A DNA stretch of 64,000 bases from an uncultured Eubacteriales bacterium (lineage in GTDB: Bacteria > Bacillota > Clostridia > Peptostreptococcales > Anaerovoracaceae). The notes below the pieces were generated by a model. The model was not told where the DNA came from. It did no database searches and saw only the letters and a list, made by a program, of their open reading frames with translations. Below, one piece after another: positions 44,320 through 53,064 of this stretch. A program made the position numbers and the translations under genes. Location of the stretch: contig CACYHR010000018.1 in assembly GCA_902774265.1 (NCBI GenBank), forward strand, positions 1-64,000, read 5' to 3'. The first letter of the stretch is position 1. Each line of letters begins with the position of its first letter.

Positions 44320-45351
44320 ATGAAAGATCTTACACTTGGAAGCACGGGCATTACGGTGCCGCAGAACGGATTCGGCGCCCTTCCCGTACAGCGCAGAAAT
44401 ATGGAAGACGCAGTTGCTATACTGCGCAGGGCCTACGAAGGCGGCATGAGATATTTTGATACGGCAAGAGCATATTCCGACAGTGAGAGCAAGGTCGGAG
44501 CGGCTTTTGAAGGTATGCGCGATAAAATTTTTATCGCCACCAAGACTGCAGCAAAGACGGGCGACAAAGTCAGAGAGGATCTTGAGACTTCTCTCAGAGA
44601 ACTTCGTACTGATTATATAGATATATATCAGCTGCACATGGTCGACCGCGTTTATTCTCCGGGAGACGGGACGGGAGTGTATGAAGCATTGCTCGAAGCG
44701 AAGGAAGCCGGTAAGATCCGCCACATAGGCGTGACAGCCCACAAGATCGGCGTTGCTATTGACTGCGTGGAATCAGGTCTCTATGAAACTATGCAGTTCC
44801 CTTTCAGCTATCTTTCGGATGAACAAGACTTCGAACTTGCACGGCTCTGTGCAGAAAAAAATATGGGATTCATCGCGATGAAAGGCATGGCCGGCGGTCT
44901 TATCACAAGATCTGACATCGCCATGGCATTCCTCGAGGATTATCCGAATGTTCTGCCTATATGGGGCGTACAGCACATGAGCGAACTCGAAGAATGGCTT
45001 TCATATATGGATGAAACACCGTCACTGACCGATGAAATGAGAGAATTTATCTCAAAGGAAAAAGAAGAACTTTCGGGCAATTTCTGCCGAGGATGCGGAT
45101 ATTGTGTGCCGACCTGCCCTGTCGGGATAACGATCAATCAGTGCGCCAGAATGTCACTGATGCTCAGAAGGGCTCCGTCCGATGCCTGGCTGACAGAACA
45201 CTGGCAGAATGAGATGAAAAAAACCGAAGAATGCATCCACTGCGGACAGTGTACCGCTCACTGCCCGTACGAGCTGGATACACCTGTACTTCTTAAGAAA
45301 AACTACGAGGATTATAAAAAAGTCCTGTCCGGAGAGATCAGTGTCAAATAA
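44320..45351 (+). CDS. Aldo/keto reductase with C-terminal 2[4Fe-4S] ferredoxin domain
   Basis: A 343-aa oxidoreductase. The AKR barrel (about residues 1-260) has FDTARAYSDSE with the catalytic Asp and Tyr and KTAAK with the Lys. The C-terminal ferredoxin part holds two cluster motifs: CRGCGYCVPTCP (about residues 260-271) and CIHCGQCTAHCP (about 305-316). This fused family, common in anaerobes, probably couples NAD(P)H or ferredoxin electrons to carbonyl reduction. The substrate is unknown. Its RBS (AAAGGCGG) is reasonable. Confidence 0.92.
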   Translation: MKDLTLGSTGITVPQNGFGALPVQRRNMEDAVAILRRAYEGGMRYFDTARAYSDSESKVGAAFEGMRDKIFIATKTAAKTGDKVREDLETSLRELRTDYIDIYQLHMVDRVYSPGDGTGVYEALLEAKEAGKIRHIGVTAHKIGVAIDCVESGLYETMQFPFSYLSDEQDFELARLCAEKNMGFIAMKGMAGGLITRSDIAMAFLEDYPNVLPIWGVQHMSELEEWLSYMDETPSLTDEMREFISKEKEELSGNFCRGCGYCVPTCPVGITINQCARMSLMLRRAPSDAWLTEHWQNEMKKTEECIHCGQCTAHCPYELDTPVLLKKNYEDYKKVLSGEISVK

Positions 45352-45423
45352 CGGTTTCCCCTTCAATTGTTCAGGTTTGAGTAGTATAATTGAATGATAC
45401 TATTGATAAGGAAGCTATAGAAA

Positions 45424-46896
45424 ATGAAAGACGTATTATCCAATAATAAATTCATAATAGCTGTTACGGTGATCGTCATTGTTGTGATAGCACTGACATC
45501 CAATTATATGACATCGGCAAGAAATCCGCTTGATAAGTCAGAGTACAAGGAGCTGTACAGGACCATTCACGATTACAATGATGAAAACGGTTTCAGCAGT
45601 CAGGAAGAACTCCGTACATTCATTACGAACTGGGCTGGCGAAAAGGGACTCGAATACAAAACCGACAGATACAATAATATCGTTTTCAGATCAAAGGCAG
45701 TGAGCCGTAAGAAGAAGTTCTCCCCTACTGTTGTGTGCACCGGATATAATTTTGAGACTGCTACCGACAATTCAAGGCTGCTTGCTTCTGCAATGATGAT
45801 CGCTGCAACCAACGGCGATTCAGGAAAGAAGACCGTGATTCTATGCAATGACGAACAGAATCTCGGTACCGGTTTTAAACACATCAGCAAAAAGCTTATC
45901 CCGTCGAACGCCAAAGTCATTTACATGGACTACGGCAGTTCATCGTACCTGTCCGGATCATCGTTCGGGATGAGCGTTTCAACGATCACAGTTCCTGCGA
46001 AAATAACAAAGGTCAAATGTGATACGGCTGTAAAGGTACATATTTCAGGACTGACTTCGGGAGAAGTAACACCATCGCTGTCAAAGCATCCTGATGTCAT
46101 CTCTGCATTCAGCTCTCTGCTGACACGGCTGAAGAGCAAATCGACCATCTGTCAGCTCGCTGATGTTGAAATAGGATCAAACGGTAATATGTATCCGGTC
46201 TCGCTCGATGCTACTTTCCTGCTCAATTCATATGCAGCCGGTTCTTTCACGGCGTATATCGATAAGCGCATAAAGGCATGGGAAAAGGCATACGGCGATT
46301 CATATGAGGACCTTGAATATACATATGAAGTGATAGACGATCCCGAAGCTCTTCCTGAAAAAGCATATTCTTCCAAATCAACGGACAGACTTACGAGCGT
46401 TTTATATACCATCAGCAATGATATATATAAATATGAAGAGACTGATAAGATACCCGAGAACAGGGAACCTGGTGATACCTGCGGACTCAACTGTACTCTC
46501 GATCTGAAGGCAGACAATAAGAGTTTTGACATCCGAATCATGACTCAGGGCTACAATGCAGCATATATCAGGAAGATACAGGATGAAAACAGACTGATAA
46601 GCGAACTGTACGACTGCGGATACAAAACAAGATATACCGTACCGCGTTTTCTGAACACCAGAGATTCGCTTATCAGAATACTGCTCAACACATATACCAA
46701 ACTGAACAACGTCAGTACAGCCAGCACACTGCTGAATATAGATTCGGATAACTATTTCACTCCATGTTCATATCTGCAGGCAATCAACAAAAAAGCCGAT
46801 ATAGTACACGCAAGACTTAACAAGGACAATTCAGTTACTCTTACGAACAGCATTCTCTGCTATATCAGAACTAAAGGCAACCTGCTCTCACTGTAG
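45424..46896 (+). CDS. Membrane-anchored M20/PepD-like protein, catalytically degenerate
   Basis: A 490-aa protein with a single N-terminal TM anchor (about residues 10-28). The remainder aligns by eye with the aminoacyl-histidine dipeptidase PepD of family M20: KKTVILCNDEQNLGTGF (LEVLLTMTEEAGMDGAF), SNAKVIYMDYGSSSYLSG (DILINTDSEEEGEIYMG) and VKVHISGLTSGE (KLTLKGLKGGHSG). The metal ligands are lost: the GHxD motif reads TGYNF, the EE pair reads EQ and the HSG His is gone. It therefore looks like a non-catalytic surface protein. TATAAT at 45385-45390 may be its -10. Confidence 0.6.
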   Translation: MKDVLSNNKFIIAVTVIVIVVIALTSNYMTSARNPLDKSEYKELYRTIHDYNDENGFSSQEELRTFITNWAGEKGLEYKTDRYNNIVFRSKAVSRKKKFSPTVVCTGYNFETATDNSRLLASAMMIAATNGDSGKKTVILCNDEQNLGTGFKHISKKLIPSNAKVIYMDYGSSSYLSGSSFGMSVSTITVPAKITKVKCDTAVKVHISGLTSGEVTPSLSKHPDVISAFSSLLTRLKSKSTICQLADVEIGSNGNMYPVSLDATFLLNSYAAGSFTAYIDKRIKAWEKAYGDSYEDLEYTYEVIDDPEALPEKAYSSKSTDRLTSVLYTISNDIYKYEETDKIPENREPGDTCGLNCTLDLKADNKSFDIRIMTQGYNAAYIRKIQDENRLISELYDCGYKTRYTVPRFLNTRDSLIRILLNTYTKLNNVSTASTLLNIDSDNYFTPCSYLQAINKKADIVHARLNKDNSVTLTNSILCYIRTKGNLLSL

Positions 46897-46919
46897 CGCA
46901 TAAACGCAGTGATATGCTA

Positions 46920-46961
46920 TAATTAGATGCTTATAAACTTTAATTAGATGCTTATAAACTT
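46920..46961. repeat. Perfect 21-bp tandem duplication
   Basis: TAATTAGATGCTTATAAACT plus T occurs twice without a gap (46920-46940, 46941-46961). The first copy follows a TATAAT-like hexamer (46917-46922). It lies upstream of the PBP gene and could affect its transcription. Confidence 0.9.
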
Positions 46962-47025
46962 TTAAGTTTTTTATCTGAAATTACGGTCAGCGCCGTCTTT
47001 TCGGAATACACAGGAGGATCGATAA

Positions 47026-50000
47026 ATGAGATCGGACAGAGATAAAAGAACTGACAGCGAAAAAGAAATAGATGATTTTCTGAGTCAGTTTGAGACCCCT
47101 GTTGATGAATTATCTGCTGATATCAATTCATATCTTGATGAGGATATTACTGACGGATCATCCCCGGATAAGAGCTTTTTGTGGGTAGACCACCCTGATG
47201 ATATAAAATCCATCAGACAAAAAGAGATTAAGCAGAGAGCTAAAAGTGCGTCACACGGTGCAGGACCGGTTTCGCAGCAGACCGTGCCGGCGGATCCTGA
47301 TGCAGATTTTCCGTCAGAAGGAAGGCGTGCTTCACATGCGGTTCAGCCGCCGGAAGGCAGACACGCCGCACATGCGGTTCAGCCGCCGGAAGGCAGACAC
47401 GCCGCACATGCGGTTCAGCCGCCGGAAGACAAACACGCCGCACATGCGGTTCAGTCTCCGGAAGGCAAACACGCTGCTCATACAGCTCAGGACGGAAATC
47501 TTATAGCAGCAGCGGGTGCGGCAGTTTCGGAACAGCTTAGACCTGTAACAAAGTACGATGCTGCAGCAGATGAAGGATCTGCTCCTTCCCTTCAGCAGAA
47601 TATGCAGCCTGAATCCAGACATGAGCCTGCAACGGTCAAGTCCAGATCAGTGGGCAAGGTTACCACCTCGTCATACAAAGCCGGAAAAGAAGTAAAAAAG
47701 CGTGTCAGAAAAGCCTCGGGCAAGGTAAAGAAAAGCACTTTCATATCTACTGCAGCTGCAGGCAAAATGCTTTCGAAAATCAAAAAGGTAAACAGAAAAA
47801 AGCTGAACGAAAAGCTTTTCCTCAAACCTAATCCGAAATTTGATCCATCTCAGCCTGTCGGCAGAGGCAACAAGCCTAATAAGATAAGCATCAAAAAGCT
47901 TTTCCTCGATCTGGTCGGTGTCGGAATGCTCTGTGTGCTGGGATTCCTCATTTTTGCCCTGAGCTGCATCGCTACAGCGCCAAAATATGATTTTAAGGAT
48001 GTTTATTCTGTAGTTGATACATCATCTATAATCTATGATGATGAAGGTGAACAGGTAGACAGTGTATTCTACACACAGAACCGTAAGGTTATAAAATACG
48101 ACGATATGCCGGAGAATCTCATCAATTCTTTTATTGCGATCGAAGATAAGACATTCTGGAAACACCATGGTTTCAACTGGACACGAATGATAGGCGCTAT
48201 CCTTTCCTCCTTTACCGGTCACGGCAGGATAAGCGGTACGAGTACGATCACTCAGCAGCTGTCACGTAATGTCTACCTTGCAGACATCAAGAGCCAGCGA
48301 AGCATCAAGCGTAAGATACTCGAAATGTATTATGCGGCCAGACTGGAACATGCTCTCAGCAAAGAGGAAATAATAGAAGCTTATCTGAATACGATATACC
48401 TCGGACACGGCTGCTACGGTGTCAATGCAGCAGCAAAGACTTATTTCTCGAAGAGCGTCAAAAAGCTGAATCTCGAACAGTGCGCCGCACTTGCCGCCCT
48501 TCCGCAGGCTCCTGAGGACTATGCTCTGCTCAAATTTGCCGATGACGTAGGAACTACCGCCGAAGATTCCGAGATCGTTGCAAGAGAACCGGATACTATC
48601 GTAACAAATGATACATCGAGAAACCGCCGCGACCTCACTCTCAGGCTCATGCTTGATCAGGGGTATATCACGCAGGAGGAATATGATGACAATGTCGATA
48701 AATCCGTGAATTCCTTTATCAAACCGACTATTACCACGGGAAACGGCAATTACTCATATTATCATGAATACCTTGTGGATACGGTCATACATGATCTTAT
48801 GAAGGAATTCGATATGGAATATGAAGATGCCGAAAGAATGGTTTATACCAGAGGGCTCAGGATATACTCTACTATGGACAGTCAGGCTCAGAATGTTGTA
48901 GCAGAGGAATTCCAGGACGCATCCAACTTCCCTTCCCTGACCGCATTATACAATACGGACTATGACGGGAACATGCTCAACAACGACGGAGATATAGCCC
49001 TTTACAAGTATGACAATGATTTTGACGAAGACGGAGATTTCACTCTCGACGATGACGAGGTCGATTTTAACGATGACGGATCTGTAACCATACTCAAGGA
49101 CAAAAAGCTTTATATTTATGAGACACAGGTCGGAGACGGAACGGATTACAGTCTGGAGTTCAAGGACTACTACAGAGTGGTAGATGACAAGCTCTATTCC
49201 ATACAGGGAGGATATATCAATATTCCTTCGACATACAAATCCCTTGACGGAGACGGCAATCTGGTAGTTTCCGCTCAGTATTTTGAAGATTACGGCGACT
49301 CAGCAAAGAAAACCGACGACGGGATCGTTTTCAAAAAGGATTCATACTCTCTCTCTTCTATGACACTGCAGCCTCAGGGAGCGATGGTTATAGTTGAGAA
49401 CGGAACGGGCAAAGTAAAGGCGATGGTCGGAGGTAGAGCCTTCAAGGGACAGAAACTGCTCAACAGAGCGCTCAATGCCCGCCAGCCGGGATCCTCCATC
49501 AAGCCTCTCGCCGTATACGGTGCAGCCCTGCAGAAGAGCTACGAGCTTGCCGAAAAAGGTGAGAAATGGAATTTCATCAATTTTGAGATAGACAGACAGG
49601 GCACCAGAGGCTGGGGAGATTATGTAACCGTTCATTCCTCTATCGAGGATGAGAGAACATATATCGAAGACAGATACTGGCCGAACAACTATTCCAGAAC
49701 ATTTACCGGAAAGAACACTTTCAAGACAGCTATACAGAAATCGATAAACACATGTGCCGTTAAGCTGCAGCTGCAGATAGGAAATGAATTCTCGATGAAT
49801 CAGCTCGAAAAATTCGGTATCACTACGGCAATCGATGATGAGAGCAAAGAGGCTAATGATATGAACCCTGCCGCACTTGCACTCGGTGCTATGTGCGAAG
49901 GTGTAAAGCCACTTGAAATGGCTCTTGCCTACGCGGCCTTCCCTGCTGGCGGTCAGGTCAACTCAGCTATCTGCTACACTAAGGTCGAAGACAGAAACGG

Positions 50001-50721
50001 TGATATTCTTCTCAAGGGAGAATCCGAAGCTACTGAGGCTATAAACGAAGGTGTTGCCTTCATCATGACAGATGTGCTTCAGTCAGTAGTAAAAGCCAAT
50101 GGATATATTCATCTTGATGATGTACAGCCGGGAGGCAAAACCGGTACTACAAATGACAAATACGATCTGTGGTTCGACGGATTCACACCATCATATGCGG
50201 CATCACTCTGGATTGGTACCGATATGAATGTAGAAATGAACGCCGAATCATTCCAGACTGCTCAGTTCTGGGGAAAGATAATGAACCAGATTCCTAAGGC
50301 TCTCGAAGGTTCATATCCTAAGCAGCCGTCCAATGTAATATCAAGGTATGGTGAATACTTCACAGAAGGCACTGAGACCGGACTCACCTCCTGGAGCAGC
50401 GAAGATGAAAGGAAAAAGCGTATCGCTGCCGCCCGTCAGAAATGGCAGGCCGAGAGAAAGAACCATAAGGTATGGGTCGAGGAAAAAGGCCACTACGAAA
50501 CAAGAGTAGTCTCACCGGAAACATATAAAACAGAGACATATGAAGAGGAAGAAGAATATATCGATGAAGACGGTGAAATCAGAACAAGAAAAGTCACTAA
50601 AGAACGTCAGGTGATCGATAAACCGGCTGTTACCGAAAAGGTATGGGTAGTCGACAAGAAAGCCCACTGGGAATATGAAAAAGGCTGGCGTGACGGAGAC
50701 TTCCACTATAACGGAAACTGA
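47026..50721 (+). CDS. Class A penicillin-binding protein (PBP1a-type) with long N- and C-terminal extensions
   Basis: A 1231-aa bifunctional peptidoglycan synthase. The first ~290 residues are cytoplasmic and include four tandem copies of a 12-residue unit (HAVQPPEGRHAA), then a Lys-rich segment. One TM follows (about 296-314). The GT51 transglycosylase has IEDKTFWKHHGFNW (about 372) and GTSTITQQLSRN. The transpeptidase motifs are complete: SSIK (about 823), SIN and KTGTT (about 1038). An acidic insert (FDEDGDFTLDDDEVDFNDDG) between the domains could bind calcium. The C-terminal ~100 residues are charged, Tyr- and Val-rich repeats. It is a resistance-relevant beta-lactam target. Confidence 0.92.
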   Translation: MRSDRDKRTDSEKEIDDFLSQFETPVDELSADINSYLDEDITDGSSPDKSFLWVDHPDDIKSIRQKEIKQRAKSASHGAGPVSQQTVPADPDADFPSEGRRASHAVQPPEGRHAAHAVQPPEGRHAAHAVQPPEDKHAAHAVQSPEGKHAAHTAQDGNLIAAAGAAVSEQLRPVTKYDAAADEGSAPSLQQNMQPESRHEPATVKSRSVGKVTTSSYKAGKEVKKRVRKASGKVKKSTFISTAAAGKMLSKIKKVNRKKLNEKLFLKPNPKFDPSQPVGRGNKPNKISIKKLFLDLVGVGMLCVLGFLIFALSCIATAPKYDFKDVYSVVDTSSIIYDDEGEQVDSVFYTQNRKVIKYDDMPENLINSFIAIEDKTFWKHHGFNWTRMIGAILSSFTGHGRISGTSTITQQLSRNVYLADIKSQRSIKRKILEMYYAARLEHALSKEEIIEAYLNTIYLGHGCYGVNAAAKTYFSKSVKKLNLEQCAALAALPQAPEDYALLKFADDVGTTAEDSEIVAREPDTIVTNDTSRNRRDLTLRLMLDQGYITQEEYDDNVDKSVNSFIKPTITTGNGNYSYYHEYLVDTVIHDLMKEFDMEYEDAERMVYTRGLRIYSTMDSQAQNVVAEEFQDASNFPSLTALYNTDYDGNMLNNDGDIALYKYDNDFDEDGDFTLDDDEVDFNDDGSVTILKDKKLYIYETQVGDGTDYSLEFKDYYRVVDDKLYSIQGGYINIPSTYKSLDGDGNLVVSAQYFEDYGDSAKKTDDGIVFKKDSYSLSSMTLQPQGAMVIVENGTGKVKAMVGGRAFKGQKLLNRALNARQPGSSIKPLAVYGAALQKSYELAEKGEKWNFINFEIDRQGTRGWGDYVTVHSSIEDERTYIEDRYWPNNYSRTFTGKNTFKTAIQKSINTCAVKLQLQIGNEFSMNQLEKFGITTAIDDESKEANDMNPAALALGAMCEGVKPLEMALAYAAFPAGGQVNSAICYTKVEDRNGDILLKGESEATEAINEGVAFIMTDVLQSVVKANGYIHLDDVQPGGKTGTTNDKYDLWFDGFTPSYAASLWIGTDMNVEMNAESFQTAQFWGKIMNQIPKALEGSYPKQPSNVISRYGEYFTEGTETGLTSWSSEDERKKRIAAARQKWQAERKNHKVWVEEKGHYETRVVSPETYKTETYEEEEEYIDEDGEIRTRKVTKERQVIDKPAVTEKVWVVDKKAHWEYEKGWRDGDFHYNGN

Positions 50722-50740
50722 TATGACCGAATGATACTGA

Positions 50741-50769
50741 AGCGGCGGGAAACGCTCCCGCCGCTTTTT
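50741..50769 (+). terminator. Terminator after the PBP gene
   Basis: AGCGGCGGGA, loop AACGC, TCCCGCCGCT, then TTTT. Perfect 10-bp stem. Confidence 0.93.
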
Positions 50770-50839
50770 GTGTCCACAACCGACTTTTTGTATGTATTTT
50801 TGTGTGAATTATGTAGATTTTGTGATAGTTTTATTCATA

Positions 50840-50868
50840 TTGACATCACATTTGCTTAATAGTAAAAT
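50840..50868 (+). promoter_or_regulatory. Promoter of the SNF-family transporter
   Basis: TTGACA (50840-50845), 17-bp spacer, TAAAAT (50863-50868), 50 bp upstream of the gene start. Confidence 0.8.
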
Positions 50869-50917
50869 TACTTCGTGGTTAAGCGTAATACGCTATTTTT
50901 CAAGGAGGTATTTTATT

Positions 50918-52303
50918 ATGGAACAAAGTAAAGGTCAATTTAATTCGAATTTCGGATTCCTTATGGCCGCACTTGGATCCGCAGTAGGTCTTGGAAACCT
51001 CTGGTCCTTCCCTTACAAGATGGGACTCGGCGGTGGATTCGCATTCCTGCTTATCTACGTCATCCTGCTTGTAACTGTAGGTTATCCTCTGATTCTTTCC
51101 GAGATCGCTATCGGACGTAAATCTCAGAAAGCTGCTATCGAAGCTTATTATGAGATTCACCCTGCATTCAAGTTCAACGGTGTACTGCAGACTGCCGTAC
51201 CGTTCTTCCTGATCGCATTCTACTGCACATTCGGTGGATACATCATGAAGTATCTGGTTTATTCAATCATGGCATTCGGCGGTAAAGAAGTTGATCCTGG
51301 TGCATTCTTCGAAGCTTCCCTGCTCAGCAACGGCGGAGCTGCAATGATTTGGATGGTAATCTTCCTGGTACTGACAATTCTCATCGTACTCGGCGGAGTA
51401 TCCGGCGGTATCGAAAAGTTCTGCAAGGTCGCTATGCCTGCACTCTTCGTAATGCTGATCGTTATCGTAATCAGATCCTGCACACTGCCTGGATCAGGCG
51501 AAGGTCTTGCATTCCTGTTCAAGCCTCACTTCGACGGCATGAACTCCGCAAAGGGATTCTTCGACACAATGAAGCTGGCCGGCGGACAGATGTTCTTCTC
51601 ACTGTCACTCGCTTCGGGATGCCTCATTGCTTACGGTTCATATCTGGATAAGAAAGAGAACCTCGAAAAGGACGCTGTATTTATTGCTGTTGGTGACTCC
51701 ATCGCTGCTATCCTTGCCGGTATGGCTATCATGCCTGCTTGCACAGCTTACGGAATCGAGCCTGGTGCTGGTCCTGGACTCCTGTTCATCTCCATGCAGA
51801 CAGTATTCAACAACCTCGCTGGCGGTAAATTCTTCGGATTCCTCTTCTGGCTGCTCGTATTCTTCGCAGCTCTGTCATCATCTATCGGTATGATGGAAGG
51901 CGGAATCTCAGCTATCCTCGACAACAGGATCAAGGCTGGTAAATCTGCTAACAGATTCGCAGTTACAATGATCATGGGTGCCTGGGCTCTTATCGGTAAC
52001 TCACTGACAACTCTTGACTGCCTCGGCGCAGCTGACACAGTTGCATGGTTCCACCTGCTCGGACAGCCTGACGTACTGGACGTTTGGGATGCTCTTGCTG
52101 AAGGTATCCTGATGCCTCTCACAGGTCTGATCATGGCTATCCTGATTGGCTGGGTTGTTCCACACTATGTTGATGATGAGATCGAAAAAGGATCCAACTT
52201 CAAATCAAAAGGATTCTTTGATTTCTGCATCAAATGGCTCGGACCTATCTTCATGGTTCTGATCGTTTACGGACAGCTCACATCATTCTGGGGTGGCAAG
52301 TAA
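50918..52303 (+). CDS. Sodium-dependent transporter, neurotransmitter:sodium symporter (SNF) family
   Basis: A 461-aa LeuT-fold transporter with about 11 TM helices. The N-terminal MAALGSAVGLGNLWSFPYK is the family TM1 with its unwound Na+/substrate site, and GGGFAFLLIY follows. ATG 50918 is chosen for the AAGGAGGT RBS; the frame extends to 50768 without one. It should import an amino acid or related solute with Na+. Codon usage is strongly biased towards GCT/GCA/ATC, suggesting high expression compared with its neighbours. Confidence 0.93.
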   Translation: MEQSKGQFNSNFGFLMAALGSAVGLGNLWSFPYKMGLGGGFAFLLIYVILLVTVGYPLILSEIAIGRKSQKAAIEAYYEIHPAFKFNGVLQTAVPFFLIAFYCTFGGYIMKYLVYSIMAFGGKEVDPGAFFEASLLSNGGAAMIWMVIFLVLTILIVLGGVSGGIEKFCKVAMPALFVMLIVIVIRSCTLPGSGEGLAFLFKPHFDGMNSAKGFFDTMKLAGGQMFFSLSLASGCLIAYGSYLDKKENLEKDAVFIAVGDSIAAILAGMAIMPACTAYGIEPGAGPGLLFISMQTVFNNLAGGKFFGFLFWLLVFFAALSSSIGMMEGGISAILDNRIKAGKSANRFAVTMIMGAWALIGNSLTTLDCLGAADTVAWFHLLGQPDVLDVWDALAEGILMPLTGLIMAILIGWVVPHYVDDEIEKGSNFKSKGFFDFCIKWLGPIFMVLIVYGQLTSFWGGK

Positions 52304-52347
52304 TCCAACATAGGTATTGGGGAAAAAATAAAACAACCACAATAAAT

Positions 52348-52377
52348 CCCGGTGATCACTCACCGGGTATTTATTTT
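52348..52377 (+). terminator. Terminator after the SNF transporter
   Basis: CCCGGTGA, loop TCAC, TCACCGGG (perfect 8-bp stem) followed by TATTTATTTT. Confidence 0.85.
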
Positions 52378-52383
52378 GCCATA

Positions 52384-52875
52384 TTACTTTTTGCTGTTCC
52401 ACAGGCGGTGTATCCTGTCGAGCAGCACTCCTACATAATACACTCCCACCAGCATCGCTATTCCGATCTGTACAGCCAGATTGAGTCTCGGTGTTGTCGT
52501 ATCGAGATTCATTGTCAGCATCCCTATCGCCCATCCTGCGAGCCATGACGGCATATGGAAAATATCCGGCAGCAGGTTTGATATTATGACCGCAAGGAAT
52601 CCGAATACGGCCAGCGTACAAAACAGCGTCAGATCGGCGTTAAACGGCGTATGCGTCATTATACTTCCTGACAGCAGCGCCCATATATCCCCTGCCAGAT
52701 ATCCCAGAGCGATCTTATGAGCATCTTCAAACTTATTTCCGTTTGTGCCGTATATTCCGGCTGCAATAAGAGCGATCGGACCGACGCTGTTCCCGAGATA
52801 AGGGCTTGCGACTGCCCATATTGGCGGCATCACCGCGATCAGTACGCCGAGCGTTATTATTTCTTTCTTATTCAT
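52384..52875 (-). CDS. DUF1097 family membrane protein
   Basis: A 163-aa integral membrane protein from ATG 52875 (GGGGA RBS). About five TM helices, with the glycine-rich GNSVGPIALIAAGIYG segment and a highly hydrophobic end. It resembles the DUF1097 family of small inner-membrane proteins of unknown function. It is convergent with the SNF transporter gene and is the last gene of the minus-strand accessory block, separated from it by a terminator. Confidence 0.75.
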   Translation of the reverse strand: MNKKEIITLGVLIAVMPPIWAVASPYLGNSVGPIALIAAGIYGTNGNKFEDAHKIALGYLAGDIWALLSGSIMTHTPFNADLTLFCTLAVFGFLAVIISNLLPDIFHMPSWLAGWAIGMLTMNLDTTTPRLNLAVQIGIAMLVGVYYVGVLLDRIHRLWNSKK

Positions 52876-52947
52876 TTTTTCCCCGTTAATTATTAATATA
52901 ATCAGCTTTGAATCCAATCCGCTATAAATAGCTGATTTACTATACTG

Positions 52948-53006
52948 AAAAAGCCCACCTGCTCCTGATCTTACAGTCTGTAAGCGAGAACGTGAATGGG
53001 CTTTTA
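52948..53006 (-). terminator. Terminator of the LVIVD-propeller gene
   Basis: Minus strand AAAGCCCA ... TGGGCTTTTT with a nested CTTACAG/CTGTAAG stem in the loop, followed by T. Confidence 0.75.
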
Positions 53007-53064
53007 CAATGCTTAAACAAATGCTATTGCGATGAGCTGATCACTGCCCGTTAGAAGCCGGAAA

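Noticed and set aside
47323-47490. Regular 36-bp repeats resembling a CRISPR array
   Set aside because: The copies are directly adjacent without unique spacers and keep an open reading frame inside the PBP gene.
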